Positions 1-13,238 of a DNA stretch of 64,000 nt are shown here, piece after piece. This stretch comes from Pohlia nutans. Its lineage: Eukaryota > Streptophyta > Bryopsida > Bryales > Mniaceae. Each line of letters starts with the position of its first letter. Position 1 is the stretch's first letter. The DNA lies in assembly GCA_022496805.1 (NCBI GenBank), contig CM040094.1:992001-1056000 (forward strand). Reading direction: 5' to 3'. A model generated the notes under the pieces. That model did not search any database. It worked only from the letters and a program-made list of their open reading frames with translations, and had not been told where the DNA came from. The translations under genes were made by a program, and so were the position numbers.

Positions 1-84
1 CCAAACGAGGTCTGTTTTTTTATTCACTCTTCAAAAAAATTAAGTGATATACAAAATTAAGTAACGTACAAAACAAACAAGTAA

Positions 85-447
85 GGGCCGCTTCATACTA
101 TAGCCGTCCAAGTCGAGAGGCCGTGGGATTGAGAGTCCAAGCTTTGTTGAGAGTCCAAAAAAATCTATTGAAAATAGGCATAAAATATAGTTTTCATTTT
201 TTATGAAAAGAAATCAACGGCCTCTCAATCATAGTGATGGGTCTTGCAAAATGTAGGACCCAAACTTCCTCTCGAGAGGCCGTCACCTTGGTCAAAAAGT
301 GTTGCCATGTAAGCATTTTGAAGGTCCACGGCCTTTGGACTTTGGCCTCTAGTGTGAAAGGTCGAGAGGCTGAAACCATGGTTTCTTGCAATTTGATTGG
401 TGGAAATTGACGGCCTCTCGACCTTTGGCCATAGTGTGAAGCGGCCC
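85..447. mobile_element. Tourist-like (PIF/Harbinger) MITE, copy 1
   Basis: A 363 bp element with terminal inverted repeats beginning GGGCCGCTTCA and ending in the complementary TGAAGCGGCCC. It is flanked on both sides by TAA, a 3 bp target duplication typical of PIF/Harbinger. Near-identical copies lie at 53849-54212 and 55676-56038. The short open frame inside (a roughly 90-residue run on the minus strand) recurs in the other copies only because the element does; it matches no family I know. Confidence 0.85.
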
Positions 448-1280
448 TAAGTGATTGTTTTCTTGAAGAATTTAAGAGTGGCAAGTATTCATTTAGATTT
501 TGAGTGTCATTTGAATGATACCATTTTCTTTTATTTGGTGTTTTGGTTTTTGATTTTTTTTGCTTTAAGGGTTAATGGGAATCCACAATTTCAATTTCGA
601 GCAATTATTAACAATTCATACCTGCTAGGCATACAATCTGCCATGTTCGAACACTAATTACTAACAACTTTGCAAAGCACACATACTGTAATACCATATT
701 AGGGTTGCCACCTCGTGAGCAACTATTTATTGTTTTTTTTGAAAATTAAGGTTCACCCCTCAAAAAATAAGTTTCTTGATTTTTTTGGAGAAAAAAAAAA
801 ATGGCCCAACATGGCTTAGAAATAGCAAAATATAGCTATTTTATTTTATTTTATTTTAGTTTTTTTTCCATCATAATTTTTTGTTTTTTACATTATTTTG
901 TTTTTCTTATTTTTGAATTATTTTTTGGTGACCTTGCTATGGTAATCAAGTTTAACAGCTCGCCTGAGTTGCTCTTCAGTACGGCGGCCCGCCCAAATTG
1001 CTCCACAGTAATAGCTGGTTTTCATAATTTTTTGCCCAGGAAAATGAGGGCCTCTTTACACTAGAGGCGAGAAGTGGTGAAGAGAGAAATTCCAACCAAT
1101 GGGAGGCCTAAAAATCGAGAAGACTAAAGAATGTTACTTTACACTCAATTTTTTTAGTTCAAGGGACGAAAGGAGGAGAAAATGACATGAACAACACTTT
1201 TGTCCTTTGTGGCAAGAAAAGTGGACATTTTCAAAGGCCCCCGGATTTTGCGTCAAGCACATCTCAAGAGGTGAGTTTAA

Positions 1281-1851
1281 CCCCTAACTGCCTAAGCGAC
1301 CATATACGGTCGCTCAAAAATTTCAGAGTTTAAAAAAAGTTTAGCCCACTTTAAACGCCCATAACTTTTGAAAAAATAACAATTTTTGAGCGTAATTTTT
1401 TTTCACTTGTAGATATTGAAACTGAGCATCTTTTCCAAAAAGAAATTTTGAAAAAAAATTTACCAAGTTTCCTCTAAAGCCCTCGAAGTGACAGCATCTC
1501 AAATTGTCACAATTTTGAAAATCTGCCCGGAATGGAATCTTTAAGTTTTCTACCAAATAAGATTAGTTCTAGCATGAACAAGGTAACCACCATATAAAAC
1601 CAATGTTTTTGACCTATCATACTTGATTCCAAGTCAAAATGACTAAACATGTAGTTTTTATGAATTTTCAAAGAAAATTCTTATAAATTGATTATTAAAT
1701 AATTCATAGCATTTTTCCAAAATTTAACCGTATAGATGCTGTCTTATTGTTGTGTTCTACACATGTTAAAAAATTGAAGCTCATAAAAGTTGAGTAAGAT
1801 GTACATTATGACACATCTAGCATTTCAAGAAAACCCTTGGGCACTTACGGG
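1281..1851. mobile_element. TTAA-flanked, piggyBac-like MITE (571 bp)
   Basis: Starts CCCCTAACTGCCTAAG directly after TTAA (1277-1280) and ends CTTGGGCACTTACGGG directly before TTAA (1852-1855). The two ends are imperfect inverted repeats and the TTAA duplication is the piggyBac signature. No transposase is encoded. It is nested in the Tourist-like element at 1048-2459. Confidence 0.65.
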
Positions 1852-2068
1852 TTAAAGCAAAATCCGGGGACCGTTTGGCCAAAATTCTCACAACCAATCA
1901 TTTTTTATTTTTTAAGAAATATGCAAGAACTTTACTTTTAAAAACCGGCACTTTATTTTGTAGCCCCTTCTCACGTTACACTATATCCAAAAGCCATCAA
2001 GTTCATAGGTTGGCTTCTCAAGGATGACCTATGGCCCTCATGAGGTTTTCTCCATGACTTCTCGCCTG

Positions 2069-2450
2069 TAGTATACCGTACCTTAGCGACAGCTTCGGCA
2101 AAAAATGATTCCAAATAAAAATGTCGAATAAAATAAATAAATTATGTTGCCTATTTGCCGGAAAACCATGAAATTAAATTAGATGAATGATGGAATATCT
2201 TGAAATTGAATACATGAACTAAAAATAAAATAAATTAAAAATGTTAAGAGTGATCACATAAAGTCCACTAAAATAACAAACATTCAATGAAACTTCATCA
2301 ATTGTGGATGAAAGTTGAACTTGAAGTTATTTATTTCGTGAAAAGTTGAATTTAATTTAATTTAATTTTTTTATTGCCGGACATCAAAATTTGAAATTAA
2401 TTAATTATTAGACGGAGGAGTGATGAAGCTGCCCCTAAGGTACGGTAAAG
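2069..2450. mobile_element. MITE with TACCGTACCTTAG ends
   Basis: Inverted ends TACCGTACCTTAGCGACAGC and, on the far side, the near-complement GCTGCCCCTAAGGTACGGTA bound about 380 bp of AT-rich, non-coding DNA. It splits the right terminal repeat of the older Tourist-like element. The superfamily is not clear because the target duplication is short (TA or similar). Confidence 0.6.
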
Positions 2451-2747
2451 AGGGCTTGAGCATTTTCTAAAAACGACTCTATATCAGACTGGAGTGTGGG
2501 AGAGGGGGCCTGCCAGTCTGCCACGGCTACGGGCAGCTTGATTATAGGCGCCCATGAAATTTTCGAAGGCGGCCCGCCCGAGCCTGCCCCTCGCGTGCCG
2601 CAGGTCGCCTCCATAAGACGCCATCCGACGCACGCCGACGGTAGCGGCGAGGCGCATGTTCCCTTCGCCTGTTCCCTCACCCTTGTTTGTGAATTGAGAG
2701 TCATTTCGCAGGTGTTTGTTGTCTCTCGCGCGAGCTCATCTGCGTCC

Positions 2748-5700
2748 ATGGCCTGTATTGTCCCCACCCGCTCCCCGTCTCCTTCTACGCTCCCCTCCAT
2801 TGCAATCTTCTCGTCTTTTCCGTTCGATTAGTACCAATTTTTTTAAAAATCGGTTGCTAGTTGACAATTTGGTGACAGGTTTTCTCCTTGTGATAGAATC
2901 CTCTGTTCTCACGTTGGATTTTGATGTTACAATGCTTTTCTGACTCGGCATACTGATGAGCGTGAGATTTTTAGATCCATTGAGTTATTAGAGTTCACAG
3001 TCCTAGAATTGGATTAGGATTTCGGCTGTTTTCGGAACAGTAGGAGGGGAATGCGTTTCTTTTTATATTATTTGAGTAGGTTTTGTGAGGTTTGAAGTTG
3101 AGTTTTGATCTCTGAATTCCATTTTCTTGTATTTTGATGTCACTGTGGTATTTAGAAGGATTGAATATGTTTTTATTCACTTTGTGTAGGGTTTACAATC
3201 CTAGAATCAGCTTGAGATTAGGTTTTCGGTCTCTAAATTCCGTTTTCTTGCAGCTTCTGTGTGGCAGTTGTGTAAGCCGCCTGTGCACGCTTCTGTTTGT
3301 CAGAGTGACGCGAGTGGGAAAATTAGCAGCGAAAAACTCCATCCTCAAGGTTTGTTTGGATTGCGATCGAATATCTTGTCGATTGGCAAGGTCAACACCA
3401 GCTTTGACTCGAGGTCGCTTTTGTCTCGCCGATCTAGGAAGTCAATGGCGACTCGAGGTGTGTTTCTGAATTGAATAGTGGATTGAGCTTAAAGTTAGAA
3501 TGCTTAGGATCAATAATATGTGACCTGTCACAGCTCTACCATTCACGAAGTAAAAATAGGAAGATCAATTTTGAAAAAATCATAATAAATAAAAGTAATT
3601 CCGAATATTTATGCCGTTGAATCATGTAGAGCGTTCTTTCTTCTTTTCATGATATAATATATGTTCTTTGACGCTTCCTTGATGAATATCAGTTGGATGA
3701 ATCGATTCATGTAGAGCATTCTTTCTTCTTTCCCTTGATATAATACTCATTCTTCCTTAATGAGTGCCGATTAGATGAAGTGGACTGTTCAAAATGTGGA
3801 TGATTGAGCATTTTAGGGGTTAAAAAAGGTCAATTGTGCAATCTTGTTGTCATCCATTTAAATATTTTTTCTTACTTGGTGTCTTCACAGCCGCTGTTTC
3901 TACCGGGAGTGAGTCGACATTGACTAAGACGGTGGATTTTAAGAAACTACAGAATGGCAGGTGAATACTATTTTTTCTTAGAGAATTTATTTCAGTTTTC
4001 CTTGTTCAGTCATTGATTGACTTGGTGGAGCACAGGAAATGTTTCTTTGTCATTCCTACGCTGTTAAATCTCTTAAAAATTTCGGGGTTTTGGTTCTTCA
4101 GCCGCAAAGTCATCACGAATGGTACATAATGTTACTAAGCAATAGCCTTGGGGTGTCACTGAGTGAAGATTCTGGAGCTCACTTGGCTCTTCCTTGTACA
4201 TTGTTCACCTTGAGTCTCCAAAGTTTAAACTTCGGATCTGACACATCTAAGTATATTTCTCAGCACACATGTGGGTCATGAGCTGCCTGCTTAATAATGT
4301 TATGTTACCACTTGAGTGGCAGCAAATTCATTCAGTTTCCATTTTGTGAAAGTGCAGTGATATTCGAGGAGTAGCAGTGGAAGGTGTGGAGGGCGAATCT
4401 GTCAATCTCACGGAGGCTGTTGCCGAGGCTATTGGCGCTGCATTTGCAGCGTGGCTTCTTGATAGAAAGGAATCTGATTTCACTACGAAACTTAGAGTCT
4501 CTCTTGGACACGACTCAAGAATATCTGCAAAATCTATTCAGGTGAGAACTATATGGTATCCTAGAGGGAAATAGAATTCACATTTGATGTATAAAAAAAG
4601 CTGTACCATGTAGAACTACATGGTACTATGTAGAAAAATAGTCCAAATGTTGAAGTTGCAACTCATTCAAGCTGAAGACTGAATTCATCGTTATTGGTTG
4701 TGCCGCCTTATACCATCTCATGTCTTATTGGTGATGCGGAGCAGCTTTTCCTAATATTTCTAGTAGCTCAATGCTTAAGCGGGGAAGGTTCTTGACTAAC
4801 TATCGTCATTCGATTGCTACAGAATGCCGTAGCACGGGGTATTGCTGGGGCTGGCTTGGATGTTATTGAATATGGGTAGGTTTTCTTTGAGAAACTTGCA
4901 TGGCAATGTTTTTTACAAATGAAGTGCATTTAGTACATTCTATCCAGTACAGTCATATAATGAATGTGTGGTTTAGTTGTATCTGTATGAAGTTTTTCTT
5001 GGTTCAATTTCTTATGTTGTAATGTCTTCAACAGATTGGCATCAACGCCGGCAATGTTCAACAGCACCTTAACAATTCGGAAAGAAATTTTCTGCCCTGT
5101 TGAAGGAGCGATAATGATCACAGGTGCTAATGTCACTTGAACAAGTCTTCACTTCATTGAAAATTAGATGTTTTGATCGACACCCTTTACTAATGCACTT
5201 GAACTCAAGTACTTACCATTTATTTCCTTGTCCAACTAAGTTTTACTTTTTTCTTTTCTGCACAGCACCTCTGAGGTGATGTATGAATGATATTCTTTAG
5301 CGGACTGACTATTTTAATGCTTCAATATCTGTACAGCAAGCCACCTTCCATGGAATAGAAACGGGCTGAAGTTCTTCACCAGTGACGGAGGCCTTGGGAA
5401 GAAAGACATCAGTGACATTCTAGCAAGAGCAGATAAGATCTACCATGTGATGTCCAAAGAAAGTACAGGCGCGGCAGCAGTTGTAGCAGACAAAGTGGCA
5501 CATTCTGCTGATTACATGGAACAGTATACTGCTGATCTTGTAGATGCCGTTCGCAAGGGAGCTGGAGGAGTTGGTGAGGTTCTAAATTATTTTTCAGAAG
5601 ATATTCTTCACGGGGGTTAAATTTGATGCGTACATTCAAAGTAACCTTGTGGTTCATTTGTATGGAAGAAACTCACTTCCATCTTTTATTTTTTTCTGGA

Positions 5701-8700
5701 ATACAGAGCGGCCATTGGAGGGATTTCATATAGTCGTGGACGCAGGAAATGGAGCAGGCGGCTTCTTTGCAGTAAGGAACCCATTCAATTAAATTGTGAT
5801 ATGAGTATCACAGCCATGGTTTTTGTCTCTCTGGTGTCTTCTTATATATTTGTAGACATATCTACACTGATTACAACAAATACTCTGGACAATAGTAATA
5901 ACGAGACTTGAGACTTGATACCCACAGTACTAAGGCTTGAGACCTGAGACTTGACTTGAATACAGCAGTTTTGTCCACACAACAATTTTGCATCTCTACT
6001 ATCTAGTGGTCTCAATGTATTAGTGTAGCGTCTTTTTGTGCTTATTCTATTTCTTTGCTTCTGCTATCTCTGTGCATTTGTGATAACTTGATTGAACATG
6101 TTCAGGGGCGTGTCTTGGAGCCTTTAGGAGCAGTCACTACCGGGAGTCAATTCCTGGAACCTGATGGTAGGTTTCCGGAAAAATACCATTCTCTCTGGTC
6201 TTTGTTGCAAGGACTTTTTGGATACGGGCTGGTACGGAAGATGGAGTTCTTCGTCATGGCCGAATAGTTCCTCATTATTCTCTGTTGCCAATGAAGAAGT
6301 AAATCCAAACGTTTACAGAAGTCAAATTTATCTATCAAATTTGATAATGAAGATATATGTATGTTGAGAGTGAATATTTACTTCCATAGCTGTTGGAAGA
6401 ACAGACCTTGCTTTCTGACTGTGAGAAGCCTGATTTTGCGAAGGATTGCAATTATGGCAGTCAACTTGGACCTCTTAGTAGGTTTCAGCGGTTCTTTGTC
6501 TGTTGATGCTGTCCAAATTGAATATTCATCAAATTTTATATATTTGTCTAAGTCTTAGATATGGTTGGCTGTCATTGAGTCAACCTTGATATTGGTGTCT
6601 GTGGGTAGCTTTGTGCATTCTTCTATATTGATTAAACTTATGGAACGTACCTTGGTAAACTTGTTGTGAACCAGGTATGTTCCCGAACCACATCCCCAAC
6701 CCTGAAGACAAGAAAGCGATGGAAGCTATCACCAAAGCCGTCTTGGACCAGAAAGCAGATCTGGGCATCATATTTGATACAGATGTGGATAGGTGAAGAG
6801 TTTAAAACCTCTCTATTTGATGCTCATTGTTCCATGGCCTATTAAGTAGACTGTTATTGTAATTTCATTCATTCCTGTGGTTCTGTTTTAGAAATGATAA
6901 ATTTCATCTTCTAATGATCGCCTTCTTGTGTGCATGATTTACAGGGCCGCTGCTGTAGATTCCAGTGGCAGAGAGTTGAATCGCAATCGCCTTATTGCTC
7001 TTTTGTCTGCTATTGTACTGGAGCAGGTAAATGTGGCATGAGATCTTTGGTAGGTTTTTAGAGATTGAATCTGAGGATACCTTCTTCTTCGGTCATATCA
7101 AGGCTGATCTTTTCGTTCCTGAAAGCAATATATGTTGGGAGTATTGCCACCTAACTCCTGTTGCTCTGCTATCAGCATCCAGGAACTACAATTGTCACAG
7201 ACAGTGTGACCTCGGATGGCCTTACTACCTTCATTGAACAAAAGCTGGGTACGTCAAGCTGTGAAATTTGCTGCACTTACGTTGATCAATGTGCTATCAT
7301 CATATGAGGTTGTTTTGCGTCACAAAATTGTGTTAGTGGCTGACAAGTATTCATCAGTGGAAATTTGTGTTTACTGACAGTAGTTACTCGTCTCACTTTT
7401 TTGGTACTGGTCAGTTCTGATGTTGACGTTAAAAAATGCTCCGATCAATATTCTGTCTGCTAATTTTGATTGAATTGGAATAGGTGGTAAGCATCACCGC
7501 TTCAAGAGGGGCTACAAGAATGTTATTGATGAAGGCGTTCGTCTGGTAAGCCTGCTCTACTGGAGTGTAGTATATCATATGTAGTATACTGGGTTACAGA
7601 AGTCTCAAATTTGTTAAACAAATTTGTTAGTGGCTTAAAATGGTTTTTTTGGGGATTCTGTATATAAATCTGCTAGTATTTTCTTTTGACTGATTGATTG
7701 TCGTGGGATAGAATTCGGTTGGAGAGGAGACCCACTTGGCTATCGAAACGAGTGGACACGGCGCCCTCAAGGAAAATCACTGGCTCGATGATGGTGCATA
7801 TTTGATGGTGATTACGAACTGCTTGCTCATGGTTCTAAGTATTTCAGTCCTTCCTTGTTGTCAATGTTGTATTACCGCCAAGAGGTTAGAGTGTTATTCT
7901 TGTTTTGGAGTTTCGGATTATAATTCTCTTTAATATCCCTGTTACAGTCAACTTTCTCTATATTCTGTTTACAAATCTCTGTGCAAAAAACTATGGAAAA
8001 TTCCTATCATTTATTCAAATGACGATGCCTCCTTGGTTATTTACCTTCGAAAGGTGCAAAGTGCAATCAGTTTATGATCAGCAGCTTCGCTTTAGAATGT
8101 TTATTACCCCTATCCTAAGTACGAAGATATGTCCAGCAGTATTTTTTTTTATGAAAGAAGGATTTGTCGATTTAGGCCTTAGGGTTCAAAGCATGACATT
8201 TATTCAAGTTAGTGGAACCAAGATGGCTAGCGTACTTTGCAGCTATAAAGATAACTGACTCGATGCAACACTTGCAGGTGAAATTGTTGATCAAGTTGGC
8301 CGCCGCCAAAGTGGCAGGAGAAAGCTCTGGGAGCCAAGTACTCTCTGACCTCATTGCGGACCTTGAAGATCCAGCCATTTCCTCCGAGATTAGGTTCAAG
8401 ATTGACCAATCTCATGCTGATATTGGATCAGAGTAAGTTGATCCTTTACAGATATCTTGGTTATAGTGATATATGAAATGTTTGTACTAAAAGAATGAGC
8501 TGCACGAATTGCTGAGTTGATCTACCCTCATACGACACTAAATATATTTACTTGGTCATGGACAGAGGATTCAAAGGATATGGACAGCAAGTCTTGGACA
8601 AATTGGATGAAGTGGTGGCCTCGGATCCCAACTTAAAGAAAGCAGCTGTTAACCATGAAGGGGTAGGTGCTTGAACTTGCGCGTTGGATATGCCGATTCA

Positions 8701-9115
8701 ATCAAGTACTGGTAGGGGGTGTAGGTTGTTTAGGCAGGTCATTTGAAATCAGATACTGACACTATAAGCCTGCTTTTTGTGAGGGCGTGCAGATTCGGGT
8801 TTCTGGCTATGGAGGATGGTTTCTGCTTCGATTGTCGCTACATGACCCTGTTCTGCCGCTGAACATTGAGGTGAAATTTGCTATGCTAAGTACTAATTTT
8901 CTATTTGCTATGCTAATTTACTAAGTACCTTCCTGGAAAATATTTGGGAGTCCATACTGTACGTACACTCCCGTCTTCTGATTCAATAGATTCTGGATCG
9001 TCATATGCAGGGCCCGTCAGAGGAAGCTACCAAGAAGCTTGGGGAGTTTGTTCTTGCAGCTGTGCAGGAATTTAAGGCTCTGGACACCTCCGCTTTGCAG
9101 AAATATGTTGCATAG
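2748..9115 (+). CDS. Plastid-type alpha-D-phosphohexomutase (phosphoglucomutase/phosphoglucosamine mutase family)
   Basis: Moves a phosphate between sugar C1/C6 positions through a phosphoserine. Exons: 2748-2754 (tentative), 3254-3457, 3891-3960, 4358-4541, 4823-4875, 5035-5123, 5337-5573, 5707-5771, 6106-6166, 6675-6792, 6945-7026, 7176-7248, 7484-7545, 7712-7807, 8278-8432, 8566-8662, 8793-8870, 9011-9115; 611 residues, close to the plant At1g70820/At5g17530 group. Visible motifs: active serine TASHLPWNRNG (Ser204), metal loop DTDVDR (358-363), sugar loop ETSGHGA (447-453), phosphate loop RVSGYGGW (553-560). The active-site loop reads SHLP rather than SHNP, as in this plant subgroup. Residues before Met67 (ATG 3445) are rich in Ser/Arg and look like a transit peptide. 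The 7-nt first exon gives a MASS start but has a weak donor; the conservative start is 3445. Substrate is not decidable from sequence. A polyA-like AATAAA lies near 9283. Confidence 0.9.
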
Positions 9116-9889
9116 GTAATAGAATATTTTAATTGTCAGGTTACTGCAGCTGGAGGCTTGAATCTCGGCATTATGTAAAATCTCAGGTGCTACCTTTCTC
9201 ACGGATCTCCACATTGTCAATCAAGCAAATTCTTCTGTAAGCTGGAACGTACATTTGTAACGCTTTCTCTTTATAAATAAAACATTTATTTATAATCATT
9301 TGTGCATCTGGTAAACTTGGGGAGTGGGAAAACAGTTATAGAAATGTATGCAGGGATATCCCGCCGGCTCATGTGGAGGGCCACACGAGCTTTGGAGGCG
9401 AATTGCCAGACAGTGTAATGAAGGTAAAATCTGATTTTGGCGATTGGAGGGAGGGACAAAAACTCTATTGATTTGTTTGCGAGGTTCTAGTTTGTGTTTG
9501 CCACGATCCTGCATTTAGGAATTGCTGGGCTCATTGGCGTTCCGGAGTAGCATTTGAAACTTACTGCCAGTTTGAAATTTGTTGCACTTGGAATTCTGGT
9601 AAGAAATGATGTTATTGCACTGTGGACTGGGGTTGAGAAACTTTCATGGCTCTGTTTTTAGAATGATGGGTGCTAAATAGGGTTTAATTGATGATCACTG
9701 TGCACATCAGATTTGTAATTGTAGAGAGCTAAGGGAGGATCCCCATGAGAGACCGGTGCCCGCTCTGCAGAGAGAATAAACTAATTTTACACCATGCATT
9801 GGATTAGAGGACGGGTGCTCGTGTGGTTGAACGGGTTTGACACTGCTTCAAACCAAGGTTGTTGTCTTTCACAGACCCGCTCTCACTTT

Positions 9890-10036
9890 TATTGTCTTTG
9901 ACCCACCAAGGGAGAGACTATGGAAACGCTTCGTTTTTCAGGGGTTACCATGAGTTACGTGCTTGAACGGCAAATAGAAGCTGTAAAGTAAATTTGGGGT
10001 AAATATTAAGGCAGAGACTCCGCGACTAGCCGCTTG
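9890..10036. repeat. Dispersed repeat, copy 1 of 3
   Basis: Contains GGGAGAGACTATGGAAACGC and, about 110 bp on, GGCAGAGACTCCGCGACTAG. Related copies lie at 10490-10955 (split by a TTAA element) and 13795-13930. All are on the + strand within 4 kb. There is no coding sense in them and the repeat family is unknown to me. Confidence 0.55.
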
Positions 10037-10527
10037 TTAGAGTGGAATCGAAGGAGATTGAACAGTGAACCGGTTGTCTATTTTTGCAATAGTGGGACCG
10101 GATACTTTATGGAGAGAGGCTGTAAAGTAGATAAACCTATTCAGTTTTGTCCCTGTATATTCTAATGTACAGGCAAAAGTGCAAACTCGAATTCATACTA
10201 TCAAGATTACTGTTGAGGATGAAAGTTCTCATATTGGGATGGAAACTATTGTAGTGGTTTTGAAAGTCCATGTTCATTGACTGGTTTTAATCGCTTTTCC
10301 ACATTTAAAGAGATATTTTCAAAAATTGTAATGGCTAGAGACCAATGGCTAAAAGTCGTTTTGCTCAAAAGTACCTACATGGCAACATTTTAGGGCAGTT
10401 TTGGCTCTAAAGAGTTGACAAAGAATTGAATGAGAACAAAATTCAATTCTTTGTCAAGCATACTCTAAATTCGTTTTTTTTATTGTCTCTACATTAGGGA
10501 GAGAATCCGTAAACGTTTTGTTTTTAA

Positions 10528-10853
10528 CCTCCAAATGTACCAACCCTTTGAACAGAAGTAGATTCTAGCCTCAGAAGTAGATATTAGTATGGCTCAGATG
10601 TACAGTACATGAGGTGTACATGAGAAGACCATTGCAAGCTAAAATCTACCCAACAAATTAAACATACTTGTAGTTGAAGGCCTCTCCAATATTATCAACA
10701 AGTCCCCAAAACAAGAGATTTATTGTAATTGGTAGAGAATTTAATAGGCTTTCAAAGGTAACTTGGATGAAAATCATCCGAGGTTGTATGAGAAAATTAC
10801 AAGTCTTCAAATCTGTTCGTGATCCAGTTTTCGAATGCTAGGATGTTTAGGGG
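10528..10853. mobile_element. TTAA-flanked MITE (326 bp) inserted in a dispersed repeat
   Basis: Starts CCTCCAAATGTACC after TTAA (10524-10527) and ends GGATGTTTAGGGG before TTAA (10854-10857). The sequences on either side join up into one copy of the dispersed repeat also seen at 9890-10036 and 13795-13930. Those copies have no element at this point, so they act as approximate empty sites. Confidence 0.6.
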
Positions 10854-12576
10854 TTAAGTTACATGGCTGAACAATACAAACAAGGTGTAAATGTAAATCT
10901 AGGGTAAATACGAAGGCATAGACATGCAACTAGCAAGTAGCAACTTGTTAAATTTTCAAATCCTACAAAAATATAGCCAATGTGATGGCGAGTGGACCTT
11001 CACACTATGACCGACCAAAGACCATATTTATTATATTATATTGAACTTCCACATTGTTCTCCCAAACAATTTTAACCCCTAAGCATGCAAGGAGGTCCAT
11101 AGGATCGTGTTTAGTCGCTTTTCAGTCAAGCGTTGAATTTCACCTAGTTCTTAATTTCAAATGAAATTGGTCCTAACTAAGAAAGTGTGGGGGCTATCTT
11201 CTACTTTCTAATCCAATTTACCATTCTTCAAAATTGTAAAAATTGCATTTTTAACAACATTTTAAAGTTCAAAATCCTAAAACTTCAATATCCACTACAA
11301 AAATAAAACTTCTATTGAATTTCTCTTTATGTAAGCTCAAGAAGCATGCCACCTACACCTTGTTGTTCATCACTATTATTTTCATTTTCTTCAAAAACTT
11401 CATACTACTCCAAAGCATTTTGGTAATTCCTATGATTTTTGTATGAAAAAACTTTGAAAAATCTTGTAAATATTATTTTTATTTAAATAATTATGAAAAG
11501 AAATCAAGCTATGTTTATGAAGACAATGATCCTGGATGCAAGTAACTTGCCAATTATGAAAAAGGGGGACTTCATGAACTGCTCTATTATGTTATGAGAG
11601 CTCGGGTGACCCTTTTGATTTGATTTGATTTTTGTGGAACTAATTTCCTTGAAGGTCTTTTTGGGGCCTCATATTCTTTTTAATAGAGGTGAATCTTGAA
11701 GGTGGATGCTCTAATTTTTCAAATACCATACCCACATATATTAGCAAGTTGGTACAAATTGTGACGAATAATTAATTATTTTGATGCCACCTAATTTTTT
11801 TTGGATTATGGCTAATGCTTATATGATATGTGACAAAATTGTCAAACTAAAAAAAATGTAATTATTCTTGTACGGACTTGCTATACGGGTACCATATCTA
11901 CCAAGTGGATGATGAATGTGATTTTAATTTTTATATTTGAATTACAATTTCAATGGCATTTCAACATTTAATACTAAATTTGTCGAATTCCAAATCCCAA
12001 TGCATAATTTATAAATAAAATAAAATCTTTATCACATGGTTGTACATGTGATTTCTAGTGTGACCACTTGGATATAGATCCAAAGCCTTTGATATTTTAG
12101 AAAGAATATTTCAAGTTCCAAAATATTGAAGTTTTTCATCAAGACCCTCCACTAAGAAAATTGTAACTTATTGTAATTTTAAGTCATTCACATAACTTAA
12201 GTTAATATAACCTCTGATATGTGAATGATTAAAACTTGACCCATATATAGTCAACTTAATTAACTTGATTTCCAAGATAACATTATTGAGTTTGATGGGG
12301 GAGGTCCCTTTTCTACAGTAGTACTAACTATAGAATAATTATGCTTCTTTAGATGCTATTTTAAAATAAGAACTTGTTCCATCAAATTCAAAAAATGGTA
12401 TAAATTTCCTAAAAGGAACAAACAAAATCTTAATTTTTACATAATTTTATGTCAAAAACTTCATTGTGAAGTGAAAAAAACAAAAAAAAGCACTTTTACA
12501 CTTTAACTTCATAATCTCTTTTATTCTATGGAATTAGTGGGCACACAAACAAAGAATAGAGAGCAATCGCTTGTTG

Positions 12577-12640
12577 GCTCACTATGTAACGCTTGTTGGC
12601 TCACGCTAGAAAGTGAGCCAACAAGCGTTACATAGTGAGC
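12577..12640. repeat. Perfect 28-bp-stem hairpin
   Basis: Arms at 12577-12604 and 12613-12640 are exact reverse complements of 28 bp with an 8-nt loop. The word CGCTTGTTGGCTCAC also occurs just upstream of the left arm (12569-12583) as a direct repeat. No flanking gene is near. Confidence 0.8.
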
Positions 12641-13238
12641 AAGTGAATTTACGGTTACGGATAGCAAAAATAAACCTTCATCTTTCGAAACACAAAGAGA
12701 GCACTTGCGGAGAGGCTCAAAAAATATGATGCGATGAAAGAGGCAAACATAGTGGCAAGGAGGCGGCCTGAAAGGCCAAAGGAGAAACAAAGAGGCTTAC
12801 AGAGAGGCGGAGAAGCGGACGGAGAGAGGGAGGAATGGACCAAAAAGGTGGTTTTCGCTTTCTAAATTTTTTGAGGTACATCATCAACAAGCTAACTTCA
12901 AGATCCATTGGTTGAATTCTTAAATTTAGGAGTATGTTTTCTTTAATTTGTAGAAATTAAACTTCTCCAACTATGTTAAAAACATTAGCAATAAATATAA
13001 AACTTAAACTACATGCACTTTACATTAGAGATCAACGTCCAAATGTTGTTTTGGTTGTAAAAGCCTACATGGTAGCACTTTTTGGTACCCATGAATCATG
13101 CCAAACAAGAATAGAAACCTCATTTTAAATCAAGCGGACATTGGCATCTTTCTTTTTTTCCATTAAAACATTCAAGAATCTCACACAAATATGGCCATTG
13201 ACCGATCACAATATGACAGATCATGGACTTGTGCTTTG

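Larger units (their letters stand above)
1048..2459. mobile_element. Tourist-like element interrupted by two later insertions
   Basis: The left end reads GGGCCTCTTTACACTAGAGG, the same terminal sequence as the complete 139 bp MITE at 39670-39808. The matching right end is split: its inner half (CTTCTCGCCTGTAGT) ends near 2070 and its outer half (AAAGAGGGC) resumes near 2450, with another MITE between them. A TTAA-flanked element also sits inside at 1281-1851. The original element is therefore older than both insertions. The outermost bases on the right are degraded, so the end is approximate. Confidence 0.6.

Noticed and set aside
2435..2831. Open frames of 111-121 residues on both strands upstream of the phosphohexomutase
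   Set aside because: They lie in a GC-richer promoter/leader; no family similarity and no conserved composition. Only the short ATG at 2748 fits the gene model.
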